64,000 nucleotides of DNA from Micrococcales bacterium (GCA_947452985.1 CANGEU010000001.1:1-64000), one strand, 5' to 3'; positions 25,781-34,740 are shown, counted from the first letter of the stretch. Made by a program: numbers and translations. The notes: generated by a model not told the origin, from the letters alone.

Positions 25781-27082
25781 CTACTTCTTAGCCGCCTCGA
25801 AACCGGTTTTTAGATCGGCAATAAGGTCATCTACCGACTCTAGGCCGACCGAAAGACGGACGAGACCTGGAGTTACACCGGTAGTCAACTGCTGCTCAGG
25901 GGTGAGCTGCGAGTGAGTGGTGCTGGCTGGGTGGATGACGAGTGAACGCACATCTCCGATGTTAGCAACGTGGCTGAACAGTTCGAGTGAATCAACGAAC
26001 TTTGAACCCGCGGCTACGCCACCCTTGATCTCGAACGAGACAATCGCGCCAGCTCCCTTTGGTGCATACTTCTTGGCAGCCTTGTGCCACTTCGAAGACT
26101 TGAGGCCGGCATAGTTCACCGACTCAACCTGTGGGTGCTTGTCTAGCCACTCGGCCAACTTCTGAGCGTTCTCAACATGGCGCTCAACGCGAAGGCTCAG
26201 GGTTTCGATGCCCTGAATCAGTTGCCATGCGCTGGCTGGAGCAATTGCTGCTCCTAGGTCGCGAAGACCCTGAACACGTGCCTTGATAATGTACGCAATG
26301 GCGTCGCCAAGGGCAGCTGTGTAAACCACGCCGTGGTACGAAGGGTCTGGTTCGGTGAGGCCTGGGAACTTGTCGCTCTTCGACCACTCGAACTTACCGC
26401 CGTCGACAATTGCACCGGCAACCACGGTTCCGTGACCACCGAGGAATTTGGTCGCAGAGTGGACCACGATGTCGGCGCCGTGCTTAAGCGGCTGAACCAG
26501 GTAAGGGGTGGCAACGGTGTTGTCCACGATAAGTGGCACGCCGTTCTTGTGAGCCACATCGGCAACGCCTTCGATGTCAAGAATGCTGACCTTCGGGTTT
26601 CCGATGGTCTCGGCAAAGAACAACTTGGTGTTTGGCTGAACTGCTGCAGCCCAGGCCTTCAGGTCGTCCTGGTCTTCAACAAAGGTGGTTTCAATTCCAA
26701 GCTTTGGAAGGGTGTACTTGAACAGGTTGTAGGTTCCGCCGTAGATGGTTGACGAAGCAACGATGTGATCACCAGCCTGAGCAATGTTCAAGATGGCAAG
26801 CGTTTCAGCAGCCTGACCGGAAGCAAGCAATAGGGCAGCAGTTCCACCTTCGAGGGCGGCAATGCGCTTCTCGGCAACATCTTGGGTTGGGTTCATGATT
26901 CGGGTGTAAATGTTGCCGAATTCGGCCAAGCCGAACAGTTTTGCGGCATGCTCGCTCGAGTTGAAGGTATACGCGGTGGTCTGGTAAATCGGAGTTGCGC
27001 GTGAGTTGGTGGTTGGGTCTGGTGCTGCACCGGCGTGAATCTGCGCGGTCTCAAAGCCCCACTTTGCTGGATCGTTGCTCAT
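25781..27082 (-). CDS. metY: O-acetylhomoserine sulfhydrylase
   Basis: PLP enzyme of 433 residues making homocysteine directly from O-acetylhomoserine and sulfide. Family features: FETAQIHAGAAPDPTTN at the start, the PLP-lysine in HSATKFLGGHGT, and a C-terminal region with HPASTTHSQLTPEQQ. The 430-residue length and the long insertion before the C-terminal domain separate it from cystathionine gamma-synthase. It is cotranscribed with metX. The 102-bp upstream region contains candidate promoter elements but no recognisable S-adenosylmethionine riboswitch. Confidence 0.95.
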   Translation of the reverse strand: MSNDPAKWGFETAQIHAGAAPDPTTNSRATPIYQTTAYTFNSSEHAAKLFGLAEFGNIYTRIMNPTQDVAEKRIAALEGGTAALLLASGQAAETLAILNIAQAGDHIVASSTIYGGTYNLFKYTLPKLGIETTFVEDQDDLKAWAAAVQPNTKLFFAETIGNPKVSILDIEGVADVAHKNGVPLIVDNTVATPYLVQPLKHGADIVVHSATKFLGGHGTVVAGAIVDGGKFEWSKSDKFPGLTEPDPSYHGVVYTAALGDAIAYIIKARVQGLRDLGAAIAPASAWQLIQGIETLSLRVERHVENAQKLAEWLDKHPQVESVNYAGLKSSKWHKAAKKYAPKGAGAIVSFEIKGGVAAGSKFVDSLELFSHVANIGDVRSLVIHPASTTHSQLTPEQQLTTGVTPGLVRLSVGLESVDDLIADLKTGFEAAKK

Positions 27083-27184
27083 CTTTTTGTTCTCTCTCTA
27101 GGGTGTGCAGGTTTATACAAAGGTATGAGTAAGCAACACCTCGGGCAACATTGCCTGAAATGGTTCGTAATAAAAGAGCTTTAG

Positions 27185-28384
27185 TTACTGATCGTTCAAC
27201 GTGTCAAAAGCCATGGCGGCTAGGAACGCGGCGCCGAGCGGAAGCACGTCGTCGTCGAAGACTGCCTTGTTGCTGTGGTTACTCGGAGCCGTTCTTGGGT
27301 CAACGCCGTCTGGTGCTGCTCCCATGAAAATGAACGCTCCGGGAATTTCTTCGAGAACCGAGGCGAAGTCTTCGCCACCAGGAATTGGGTTCGGCATGTC
27401 CCAGTAACGACCCTCACCGAATAGTTCGCCAATCACCTTGCGGCTGCGAAGTACTGCATCGGCGTCGTTCATCAGGACCTTGCTAGCCGGCATCCATTCG
27501 ATTTCTACCTGAACCCCAAAAGCCTTGGCCTGGCCCTCGAGTACGTCGGCTACGACGGAGCGAATCAGGTTGCTGTGGTTCTCGCTGAAGGTTCGAACCG
27601 TGGCACCAAAACTGGCCGTTTCTGGAATTACATTTTCGGTGTGGTCGTCGCCGGCTTTGACCCAACCAACATTCACCACAACGTCGTCGAAGACATCGAG
27701 GCGCTTATTGATTGCGGTCTGCAGGGTTGCAATCGATTGAATCATCGGTGAGATTGGGTCTTTCGAAAGCCAAGGCATAGAGCCGTGCCCGCCGGCACCC
27801 TTGAAGGTTGCAACGAAACCGCCGGCAGCAGCCATCAGCGGCCCAGGGCGAGCGCCAAACATACCCTTCGGATAAACACTAAAAACATGGACGCCATAGG
27901 CGGCTATCGGCTTCGAACCTGAGACCAGGTGCATTTTCTGCTCCAGCATCCGGTCGGCTCCAGCCAAACCCTCTTCGCCTGGTTGGAACCAAATCACAAC
28001 ATCACCTTGAAGTTCATCGCGGCGCGCGTGAATCAGTCTGGCTGCCCCGATACCCATAGCAATGTGAAGGTCGTGACCACAGGCGTGCATGTAGCCGTTG
28101 GTCGACGAGTATTCAAGACCGGTGTCTTCGATTACCGCCAGTGCGTCCATGTCGGCGCGGAGCAACACAGTAGGTCCAGGCTTGCCACCCTTGATTAGTA
28201 GGGCAGCTGCGGTCATGCCTTCTCCGAAGGTCAACTCGCCAAGGCCCTCAACTTCGCTGACCACTCGGGCCAACGTGAGCGGGAGGTCTAGACCAAACTC
28301 TGGGTTCTTGTGGAGGTCACGACGAATCGTGCGCAAATCTTCGGAAAGCGCTCCAGCGCCAGCAACTAATTCATGTAAATTCAC
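27185..28384 (-). CDS. M20-family amidohydrolase
   Basis: Metal-dependent amidohydrolase or carboxypeptidase of 399 residues, in the family of N-acyl-amino-acid and IAA-amino-acid hydrolases. Metal-site motifs are HACGHDLHIA, WFQPGEEG with the catalytic Glu pair, the dimerisation-domain GGHGSMP, and the final metal histidine in APSNHSNKAVFDD. The substrate cannot be told from sequence. The start is GTG 28384 with an AAGGG-type ribosome site. It precedes metY-metX on the same strand with a 102-bp gap. Confidence 0.88.
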   Translation of the reverse strand: MNLHELVAGAGALSEDLRTIRRDLHKNPEFGLDLPLTLARVVSEVEGLGELTFGEGMTAAALLIKGGKPGPTVLLRADMDALAVIEDTGLEYSSTNGYMHACGHDLHIAMGIGAARLIHARRDELQGDVVIWFQPGEEGLAGADRMLEQKMHLVSGSKPIAAYGVHVFSVYPKGMFGARPGPLMAAAGGFVATFKGAGGHGSMPWLSKDPISPMIQSIATLQTAINKRLDVFDDVVVNVGWVKAGDDHTENVIPETASFGATVRTFSENHSNLIRSVVADVLEGQAKAFGVQVEIEWMPASKVLMNDADAVLRSRKVIGELFGEGRYWDMPNPIPGGEDFASVLEEIPGAFIFMGAAPDGVDPRTAPSNHSNKAVFDDDVLPLGAAFLAAMAFDTLNDQ

Positions 28385-28429
28385 GGTAAAACCTGCCCTT
28401 CACCAGACAGCATACAGCCGTAACTTGGT

Positions 28430-28435
28430 TAGGCT
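28430..28435 (+). promoter_or_regulatory. -10 element (TAGGCT) of ung, leaderless
   Basis: TAGGCT ends exactly 6 nt before the GTG at 28442; there is no Shine-Dalgarno. Confidence 0.5.
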
Positions 28436-28441
28436 TAGGCT

Positions 28442-29101
28442 GTGTTCTTCGAGCAAATGCACCCCACCTGGCAATACGCCTTAGGCGACTGCCGCGACCT
28501 GCTTTTGCTCATGGAGGTAAAGCTCGCCGGTGATTCTCGGCCTTACATGCCAATCGATCAGAGAATCATGCGTGCATTCGAAACCAGCCTCAACGACGTC
28601 AAGGTTCTACTGATTGGTCAAGACCCTTACCCAACCGAAAACGTTGCCATCGGGCTATCGTTTGCCGTTGACCTCGAAGTTTCCGAAACCCTGCCGCGCA
28701 GCCTCCAGAACATCCTCAAAGAGGTGAATGACGACCTGGGTTCCAAAGTGAAGACCGGCGGAGACCTCACCAAATGGGCTGATCAAGGCGTTATGCTCCT
28801 AAACCGACACCTCACGGTACCAATCGGCGATGCCAGTGGTCACGACGACCTTGGCTGGAGCCGGTTCACCGACAAGGTGGTATCAGCGCTCGCGGCACAC
28901 CACGGCGACAAGCTGGTGGCAATTCTCTGGGGTAAGCAGGCGGCCGAAGTTGAGCCGCTACTGGGTTCCGCTCAAGTCATAAAGTCGGCGCATCCGAGCC
29001 CACTTTCGGCAGCCAGAGGTTTCTTCGGCTCAAAACCTTTCAGTAAAACCAATGAAGCGCTCAAAAAGGTTGGGCGCAAACCAGTGAAGTGGGATAGCTA
29101 A
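28442..29101 (+). CDS. ung: Uracil-DNA glycosylase, family 1
   Basis: Removes uracil from DNA as the first step of base excision repair. The 219-residue protein has the water-activating loop GQDPYPTENVAIGLSFA, the WADQGVMLLN segment, LWGKQA, and the minor-groove intercalation loop HPSPLSAARGFFGSKPFS, all family 1 signatures. It starts with GTG 28442. The stop shares a base with the ATG of the following acetyltransferase gene. Confidence 0.97.
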   Translation: MFFEQMHPTWQYALGDCRDLLLLMEVKLAGDSRPYMPIDQRIMRAFETSLNDVKVLLIGQDPYPTENVAIGLSFAVDLEVSETLPRSLQNILKEVNDDLGSKVKTGGDLTKWADQGVMLLNRHLTVPIGDASGHDDLGWSRFTDKVVSALAAHHGDKLVAILWGKQAAEVEPLLGSAQVIKSAHPSPLSAARGFFGSKPFSKTNEALKKVGRKPVKWDS

Positions 29102-29670
29102 TGGCACTTGATTCAGAATCGCGCTGGCGTTTAGTTCGCAAGCTCAAGGCGCAACCGGTTGAACCAGAAACCGAAAACATTGTCCGTGAGGCTACCGTAG
29201 CCGACCTCGCCGAGGTTACCGAAATTTACAACTACTACATCCTCAACAGTGTGATTACTTTCGATGTCGAAGCCATGAAGCTGGACGAATGGAAATCGAA
29301 GTTCGAATACCTGCAAGGACTCAAGCTTCCTTTTATCGTGGCTCAGAGCCCATCCGGTCAGATTCTCGGTTTTGCCTATCTTGCACCTTGGCGCCAGAAA
29401 GCCGCCTATCGCAGAACTGCCGAGAACTCGATTTACCTAAAGCCTTCGGCCAGGGGCAAGCACATTGGTACGCAATTACTTAAAGATCTTCTCGCTAGAG
29501 GCAAAAAGGCCGGCCTTCGCGAAGTCGTCGCAGTGATTTCAGACCGTGGAACCGAAGCGTCGATCGCAATGCACAAGAAGTTTGGTTTCGAAGAACACGG
29601 CCGCCTGGCCAAGGTCGGGTTCAAACTCGGCAAATGGGTTGGCGTCGTTATGCTCCAGAAGTCCCTGTAA
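29101..29670 (+). CDS. GNAT acetyltransferase, phosphinothricin-acetyltransferase-like
   Basis: Acetyl-CoA-dependent N-acetyltransferase of 189 residues. After an atypical basic N-terminal extension of about 27 residues it shows VREATVADLAEVTEIYNYYI, the central YRRTAENSIYLKPSARGKHIGTQLL (acetyl-CoA loop R/GxxxG) and KFGFEEHGRLAKVGFKLGKW. This pattern fits the PAT/Bar or methionine-sulfoximine acetyltransferase group. The natural substrate is unknown. It is translationally coupled to ung (TAATG). Confidence 0.82.
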   Translation: MALDSESRWRLVRKLKAQPVEPETENIVREATVADLAEVTEIYNYYILNSVITFDVEAMKLDEWKSKFEYLQGLKLPFIVAQSPSGQILGFAYLAPWRQKAAYRRTAENSIYLKPSARGKHIGTQLLKDLLARGKKAGLREVVAVISDRGTEASIAMHKKFGFEEHGRLAKVGFKLGKWVGVVMLQKSL

Positions 29671-29696
29671 CCCAGAGAATTCACAGCAAAGAGACA

Positions 29697-29702
29697 TAAC
29701 CT
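29697..29702 (+). promoter_or_regulatory. -10 element (TAACCT) of the subtilase gene
   Basis: TAACCT followed by exactly 6 nt and the ATG at 29709; leaderless arrangement. Confidence 0.5.
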
Positions 29703-29708
29703 TATTTC

Positions 29709-31874
29709 ATGAAACTTCGGGGAATTACGCTTTTGGCGATGACTGCCGTCTTGGTCAGTTCGCTGAGCGTGACTTCAGCGGAAGCCCGAATGACACCGAA
29801 CACTTCGTCTACCGAAACCACAAACCCGGCCGTTGGTCTGATTGTGAAATACAAGGCCGCGGTTAGTCCAATTGCTCCGAACGGTGAGCCAACCGGTGAA
29901 AACTTCGCCGGGGTCGATCTGGAGAATTCGCTCGATCTTGGTAATGGCTTTAAGTTCGTTGATTTTGCCGAAGATTTAAACTCGGACCAAGTTGCCCAAG
30001 CGGTCGAACGTATTTCCCAGGACCCAAGAGTCGAATCAGCTAGCCCAAATCAGGTAGTTGAAATTGCGAACTACGCCGCCCAGCCAATTGCGTCTGGAAT
30101 CCTTCCCAATAACGATCCGATCGACCTTCCAATCGTGATTCGAAGCGCCGTGAAGGTAGCGGCCGCACCCGCAGCCTCTGCCACCGACGTCTGGCGGGCG
30201 CCTAATCAAGTTGCCGTCAAAGTTTCTTGGACGAAACCAACAACCAAAATCTCGGGCAAGATTGCTGGCTACAAGGTTCAGCTTTATTCCGGGGGCGTTT
30301 GGCTTACTTTAGTGTCGCGCACATCGTCGACGGCACGTTCTTACACCACCACAAACAGCCACTTGCAAGCAGGTGTCCAAGCGAGACTCCGGATCGCTGC
30401 GGTAAACCTTTATTCAGGTCGTTACTACACCGGCGCATATCGCACTGTTTATGCCACCCCGACAGCGCTTCCGAAGCCAAACACGCAAATTCAAATTGAG
30501 AACGCAGCGAGCGAAGTTCGTTTCTCCTGGAACGCACTCACGGATGCCACCGATGTCGGAGGCATGCAGGTTAGCTATCAGTTAGCCGTTTTGAAAAACG
30601 ACACCGTTGCCCAGACTTGCTCCACCTCAACTTCGACCACCTGCGCCATCAACCCGGCCACGGTTGGCGCCAAGTACACCGCCACCTTGACTATTACTAA
30701 CGATCACGGTTCAGTGACCGTTGGTCCAGTTTCTGGAACCTATTCTTTAGCAACAGCGGTCACCACCAATGACAGCGGATTTTCCAACCAGTGGCATCTC
30801 AAGTCAGACAACGCAAACCCTTATGGAATGAAGGTGACCAACGCTTGGCTAACTGAGACCGGTTCGCCAGACGTGTACGTTGCAGTCTTGGACACTGGAA
30901 TCACCACACACCCAGATTTGGATGCCAACGTTGTGCCCGGTTATGACATGGTTTCAGACTCCACAAAATCGAACGACGGTGACGGCCGCGATTCCAATCC
31001 AACCGATTCCGGCGACTGGGATAACTCGGTAAACCCTCACCAAAAATCTTCTTGGCATGGCACCCACGTGGCCGGGATTATCGCGGCGATAGACAACAAT
31101 TTTGGGGTTCTTGGTGTTGCGCCGAACGTGAAGCTAATCCCAGTTCGAGTCTTGGCAACCGGCGGCGGAACCGAAGCCGACATCGTTGCCGGGCTGAACT
31201 GGGCTGCCGGTATTCCAATCAGTGGCATCCCAGCGAACCCTCACCCTGCGAACATCATCAACATGTCGATTGGTGGAGAGGGCACATGTCTGAGTGGTTC
31301 ACCAACGCAGTCTGCGCTAGCCGCAATTAGGGCCAAAGGGATTACCGTAATCACGGCATCTGGTAACGACAGCGGGGAAGGGCTTTCAAGTTACCCAGGT
31401 AACTGCTACCCAACCATTAACGTTGCAGCCACTGGCAAAACCGGTAAACCTACTTTTTACAGCAACTTCGGTAACGCGGTAGACATCGCAGCACCCGGCG
31501 GAGATTACTGCTATGCGATTGGCTCGCAGCAGGCGTCTGGTCAGATTTATTCAACTCTCAATGACGGCACCACGGTTCCGGGTAACGCAACTTACGGCTA
31601 TGAGCTGGGAACATCAATGGCTTCGCCGAACGTGGCTGGAGTGGTAGCGCTGATGTATTCGGCTCTGCTGAGAAAAACACCCACGATTGCGAGGAACGGT
31701 GATTTGGTCACCAAGATCTGGACTGCCCTGAGCACCACGGTCACGCCGTTCGCCGCTACGGCTCCGCCAGCAGCGCCATTGGGTGGAGTTTGTGGCCCAA
31801 GCGGGGCCTCCTCGCAGAGCTACGGCGCCGGCATTGTGAATGCCGAAGCTGCAGTTGCAGCGGCACTTCAGTAG
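29709..31874 (+). CDS. Secreted subtilisin-like serine protease (S8) with inserted beta-sandwich domains
   Basis: A 721-residue secreted protease. Signal peptide about residues 1-26 (ends SAEA). Residues about 43-118 resemble an I9-type inhibitor propeptide (IVKYKAAV, QDPRVESASPNQVVEI). Residues about 145-345 look like two fibronectin-III-like domains (VAVKVSWTKPTTKISGKIAG; SEVRFSWNALTDATDVGG). The S8 catalytic domain follows with the complete triad: Asp395 in AVLDTGI, His450 in SWHGTHVAG and Ser636 in GTSMASPNVAG. There is no C-terminal anchor. It is probably released to digest proteins outside the cell. The bidirectional terminator follows at once. Confidence 0.92.
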   Translation: MKLRGITLLAMTAVLVSSLSVTSAEARMTPNTSSTETTNPAVGLIVKYKAAVSPIAPNGEPTGENFAGVDLENSLDLGNGFKFVDFAEDLNSDQVAQAVERISQDPRVESASPNQVVEIANYAAQPIASGILPNNDPIDLPIVIRSAVKVAAAPAASATDVWRAPNQVAVKVSWTKPTTKISGKIAGYKVQLYSGGVWLTLVSRTSSTARSYTTTNSHLQAGVQARLRIAAVNLYSGRYYTGAYRTVYATPTALPKPNTQIQIENAASEVRFSWNALTDATDVGGMQVSYQLAVLKNDTVAQTCSTSTSTTCAINPATVGAKYTATLTITNDHGSVTVGPVSGTYSLATAVTTNDSGFSNQWHLKSDNANPYGMKVTNAWLTETGSPDVYVAVLDTGITTHPDLDANVVPGYDMVSDSTKSNDGDGRDSNPTDSGDWDNSVNPHQKSSWHGTHVAGIIAAIDNNFGVLGVAPNVKLIPVRVLATGGGTEADIVAGLNWAAGIPISGIPANPHPANIINMSIGGEGTCLSGSPTQSALAAIRAKGITVITASGNDSGEGLSSYPGNCYPTINVAATGKTGKPTFYSNFGNAVDIAAPGGDYCYAIGSQQASGQIYSTLNDGTTVPGNATYGYELGTSMASPNVAGVVALMYSALLRKTPTIARNGDLVTKIWTALSTTVTPFAATAPPAAPLGGVCGPSGASSQSYGAGIVNAEAAVAAALQ

Positions 31875-31881
31875 TTAAAGC

Positions 31882-31910
31882 AAAAGACCGAAGGAAACCT
31901 TCGGTCTTTT
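31882..31910. terminator. Bidirectional intrinsic terminator
   Basis: A perfect 13-bp stem, AAAAGACCGAAGG, with an AAA loop. Its A-rich left and T-rich right flanks let it terminate both the subtilase gene (plus) and tRNA-Leu (minus). Confidence 0.92.
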
Positions 31911-31915
31911 CTGTC

Positions 31916-32001
31916 TGGTGCGGAAGGTGGGACTTGAACCCACACGCCTATTAAGCGCTAGAACCTAAATCTAGTGCGTCTGCCAATTTCGCCACTCCCG
32001 C
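31916..32001 (-). tRNA. tRNA-Leu (anticodon UAG)
   Basis: 86-nt class II tRNA on the minus strand. The acceptor stem GCGGGAG pairs with CTTCCGC (one G-T). The anticodon stem CTAGA/TCTAG encloses loop TTTAGGT, giving anticodon TAG, which reads CUA and by wobble other CUN codons. A variable arm and the TTCAAGTCC T-arm are visible, and CCA is encoded. Confidence 0.95.
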
Positions 32002-32065
32002 GGACCTTCTTATTGTAGCAATACTTCGCTGTGGAAAACTTCCGAGATTGAAAACTTTTTGTAAG

Positions 32066-32071
32066 TACCTT
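32066..32071 (+). promoter_or_regulatory. -10 element (TACCTT) of the Tad operon
   Basis: TACCTT lies exactly 6 nt before the tadA ATG at 32078; no Shine-Dalgarno is present. Confidence 0.45.
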
Positions 32072-32077
32072 TTGCCT

Positions 32078-33133
32078 ATGGCTGTTCAGGGAGATTTACT
32101 TGCTAAAGAAGCACGAGATGTCGCGATTGACCTCGTCCTGGATTCAAAAGCAGAACGAGAAGGTTTATCTCCAATCGACGAGCAGCTCCTTCGAAAAGAT
32201 TTGCACACACGTTTGACCGGCTTTGGATTTTTGCAAGACTACCTCGACGACGAAACCATCGAAGAAGTGTGGGTGAATCAACCGGGTGAACTTTGGTTCG
32301 CAAAATCCGGTCAGCATTTTCGCGAAACGGTGAATTTCAGCGCCGACGAACTCCTAACGCTGGTTGAGCGCATGATTCGCGTTAGTGGTCGCCGGCTAGA
32401 TCGTTCGTCACCGTTTATCGATGCTCAACTAGAAAGTGGTTTTCGTTTACATGCAGTAATTCCAGATGTCACTAGAAGGCATCTGAGCCTGAACATCAGA
32501 AAATTTTCAAATCGGGTGCTGACCCTTGATTCCTTGGTAACCATGGGTGTGCTTTCGAAACCTGCTGCAGATTTTTTGGTGACCGAACTGAAGGCAGGTG
32601 CAAACCTGATGATTTCCGGAGCAACTCAGGCGGGGAAGACCACACTACTCACAGCATTGTTGAGTTCCTTAGATGTAACCGAACGGGTGGTTTCCGTGGA
32701 AGACACCTTTGAGCTTCGCTGCTTATTGCCCGATTGGGTTGCATTGCAGACCCGGCCGGAGAGCATCGAGGGGAAGTACGGCATCGATCTCAGAAGGTTG
32801 GTGCGCGAGGCGCTGCGAATGCGCCCGACCCGAATGGTTGTGGGAGAAGTACGCGGGGCGGAGGCATTGGACATGCTGATTGCCATGAACTCAGGTATTC
32901 CTGCGATGTGTACGGTTCATGCGAACTCCAGTGACGAAGCTCTGAACAAGTTGCTAACGCTTCCGCTATTAGCCGGTGGGAATATCTCAAACGAATTTCT
33001 GGCCGAGTTAATTCGCTCATCGATGAAGCTTTTCGTGCACTGTTCGAGAGCTGCAAACGGTTTGCGCAGCGTGACCTCGATAAAGCGGATGGCGGATGGC
33101 AAGCAACTTCAATTGGAGGAGGTGTCTCTGTGA
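32078..33133 (+). CDS. tadA: Tad/type IVc pilus assembly ATPase (CpaF/TadA)
   Basis: Secretion hexamer ATPase of 351 residues, VirB11/CpaF family, powering pilus assembly at the inner face of the membrane. The N-terminal domain has FLQDYLDDETIEEVWVNQPG. Walker A is GATQAGKTT, followed by the Asp box SVEDTFEL, Walker B RMVVGEVRG, and the His box TVHANSS. The ATG at 32078 is chosen because it has a -10 box and no strong upstream alternative. It heads a seven-gene operon. The usual actinobacterial upstream partner ssd (CpaE-like) is absent. Confidence 0.93.
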   Translation: MAVQGDLLAKEARDVAIDLVLDSKAEREGLSPIDEQLLRKDLHTRLTGFGFLQDYLDDETIEEVWVNQPGELWFAKSGQHFRETVNFSADELLTLVERMIRVSGRRLDRSSPFIDAQLESGFRLHAVIPDVTRRHLSLNIRKFSNRVLTLDSLVTMGVLSKPAADFLVTELKAGANLMISGATQAGKTTLLTALLSSLDVTERVVSVEDTFELRCLLPDWVALQTRPESIEGKYGIDLRRLVREALRMRPTRMVVGEVRGAEALDMLIAMNSGIPAMCTVHANSSDEALNKLLTLPLLAGGNISNEFLAELIRSSMKLFVHCSRAANGLRSVTSIKRMADGKQLQLEEVSL

Positions 33134-33780
33134 ACTGGGCGGTACTCCTCATCTCATTTGGCGCCTTTGGGTTCGCTTGGAGGGAAGTCCTAGTGATTCG
33201 TCGCGATAATTCCAAACTCCAGCGAGAGCGTGCGTGGCCACAATTTGAGGAAGTCTTCATCTCAGGACTGCAGTCGGGAATTTCGGTAGCCGACACTTTT
33301 TCGTTTGCAAACGATTTCGACCTTCCGGAGTTGAAGAAGCCAATTGCTGAAATGGTTTCGAATCTCGATCGGGGCCAGCCACTGATAAAGGCAATCGAAC
33401 GTTTTCGCCAAAACGTGGATTTGCCGCACGCCGATGTATTCGTGGCAATAGTCGGTTTGGCGCATCGAACGGGAGGTCAGAATTTGATGCAGGCTTTAGC
33501 AATTCATGCGGCCTCCGTCCGGTTTGAACTTGCAGCTAGGGGAGACGTTCGAGCCAGACAAAATGCGATCCTCAGCGTTTCCAAACTTGGCCTATTGGCC
33601 CCATGGATTCTCGTTGGAGTTTTGAGTGCGAATGAGCAAACGAGAAATTCGTTCAATTCAACTTTGGGGCAATCGCTGCTAGTTGCAGGTTTTGCGATCT
33701 CCTTTCTTGCCTATCGATTGGTCGTCGCAGCAGGAAGAATTACTTCGTTCTCCAGAGTGTTCAGGGCCATTCATGGCTAA
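33130..33780 (+). CDS. tadB: Tad inner-membrane platform protein, TadB-like
   Basis: About 216 residues, type II secretion F-domain family. One membrane segment lies at the N-terminus (VLLISFGAFGFAWREVLV) and two near the C-terminus (LGLLAPWILVGVLSA; LLVAGFAISFLAYRLVV), flanking the cytosolic helical F domain (GLQSGISVADTFSFA). It starts with GTG 33130, overlapping tadA by 4 bp. It forms the pilus platform with TadC. Confidence 0.85.
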   Translation: MNWAVLLISFGAFGFAWREVLVIRRDNSKLQRERAWPQFEEVFISGLQSGISVADTFSFANDFDLPELKKPIAEMVSNLDRGQPLIKAIERFRQNVDLPHADVFVAIVGLAHRTGGQNLMQALAIHAASVRFELAARGDVRARQNAILSVSKLGLLAPWILVGVLSANEQTRNSFNSTLGQSLLVAGFAISFLAYRLVVAAGRITSFSRVFRAIHG

Positions 33781-34231
33781 AGAGAATTTGGATGAAACCA
33801 ATCAGGTAGCGCAATTGAGCTTGGTCCTGGCAGTCGCGTTGGATTCTGGTTTGAGTTTGGTTGGCGCCATTTACGAAACATTCTCAAGTGCCCAGGGGAT
33901 GGTTGCCAAAAAATTTCAGAGACTTCTCGCCTCGCTGGAATTGGGTGGAAATCTCTACGACGAATTGTCGCTAATTAGAACGCAATCGGCTGGTGGTGCG
34001 ATTGGAGACCTCGTAATCAAACTGCAGGTTTCTCTTCAGTTCGGTTCGCCACTTTCAGAGCAACTCTTGGCCTTTGCGCAAAGTTTGCGTCAGCACATTG
34101 CCCAAGTGCAGTTAACGCAGTCAACCAAGAAAGAAAATCTGATGCTAATGCCTTTGGTTTTCCTAATCCTGCCCGTCACGGTTCTTTTCGCAGTTTTTCC
34201 AGCCATGCAATACCTCAACATCCCCTACTGA
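33773..34231 (+). CDS. tadC: Tad inner-membrane platform protein, TadC-like (short)
   Basis: Second F-domain protein of the platform, 152 residues, shorter than typical TadC. It has the helical F-domain region (ALDSGLSLVGAIYETFSSAQ, LELGGNLYDELSLI) and one C-terminal membrane segment (LMLMPLVFLILPVTVLFAV). The ATG at 33773 overlaps tadB by 8 bp. The reduced length suggests loss of the N-terminal membrane segments. Confidence 0.8.
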   Translation: MAKENLDETNQVAQLSLVLAVALDSGLSLVGAIYETFSSAQGMVAKKFQRLLASLELGGNLYDELSLIRTQSAGGAIGDLVIKLQVSLQFGSPLSEQLLAFAQSLRQHIAQVQLTQSTKKENLMLMPLVFLILPVTVLFAVFPAMQYLNIPY

Positions 34232-34241
34232 AAGGAACCAA

Positions 34242-34394
34242 ATGAAAAAGATTATGAACGAACGCGGAGATGTTCCGGGTTGGGTCTTGATAACGCTAAT
34301 GACTGCAGGTTTGGTGGTCGTACTTTGGTCGGTTGCGACTCCGGCACTTAGTGGAATTCTGAACCAATCATTGAACAAAGTTGCGAACTTCTGA
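34242..34394 (+). CDS. Small pilin-like protein of the Tad locus
   Basis: A 50-residue protein with AAAGGA upstream of the ATG. After a short basic leader ending NERG it reads DVPGWVLITLMTAGLVVVLW, a single hydrophobic helix, then SGILNQSLNKVANF. Position after tadC and before tadE is that of the Flp pilin in actinobacterial loci. The Glu at +5 of canonical Flp pilins is missing (Trp there). It is probably the major pilin or a pilin-like companion; the assignment rests on position and size. Confidence 0.75.
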   Translation: MKKIMNERGDVPGWVLITLMTAGLVVVLWSVATPALSGILNQSLNKVANF

Positions 34395-34740
34395 TCGAGG
34401 CTCAGCAGTGGTTGAATTTCTTTTTCTGACTCTTCCGTTGCTTACTCTTGCCAGCGCCACGCTGGGCGTTACGTGGTACTCGTTTGCTAAGGCCCAAGTA
34501 ACTCAAATCGCGTATGAGGCAGCTTTGCAGGCTGCTGAGCCTGATTCAATAAGTTCAGAAGTCATTGACGGCGTTAGATCGAAGTTAGCGCATCGACTCG
34601 GGCTCGATGCCTTCTCTGTGACCTCTTCAGTAAACGCTGGTATGAGTTTGGCAATGGTTGAAGTGCCAGCCAGTTTGGGTCCGGTCTCCTTGATTTTTCC
34701 GAACCTTAATGTGGTGAGCTATGTTCCTGTCGAAGGCTAG
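34381..34740 (+). CDS. tadE: TadE-like pseudopilin
   Basis: A 119-residue minor pilin-like protein. After RTSDRG comes SAVVEFLFLTLPLLTL, the prepilin motif G-xxxxEF with a hydrophobic helix, followed by a small periplasmic/extracellular domain. The only start that keeps this motif is TTG 34381, which lies 14 nt inside the end of the preceding gene in another frame, implying tight coupling. Cleavage would need a prepilin peptidase encoded elsewhere. Confidence 0.8.
   Translation: MRTSDRGSAVVEFLFLTLPLLTLASATLGVTWYSFAKAQVTQIAYEAALQAAEPDSISSEVIDGVRSKLAHRLGLDAFSVTSSVNAGMSLAMVEVPASLGPVSLIFPNLNVVSYVPVEG

Noticed and set aside
27083-27184. S-adenosylmethionine or similar riboswitch upstream of metY
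   Set aside because: The 102-bp gap lacks the conserved core elements and is too short for the common classes once a promoter is included.
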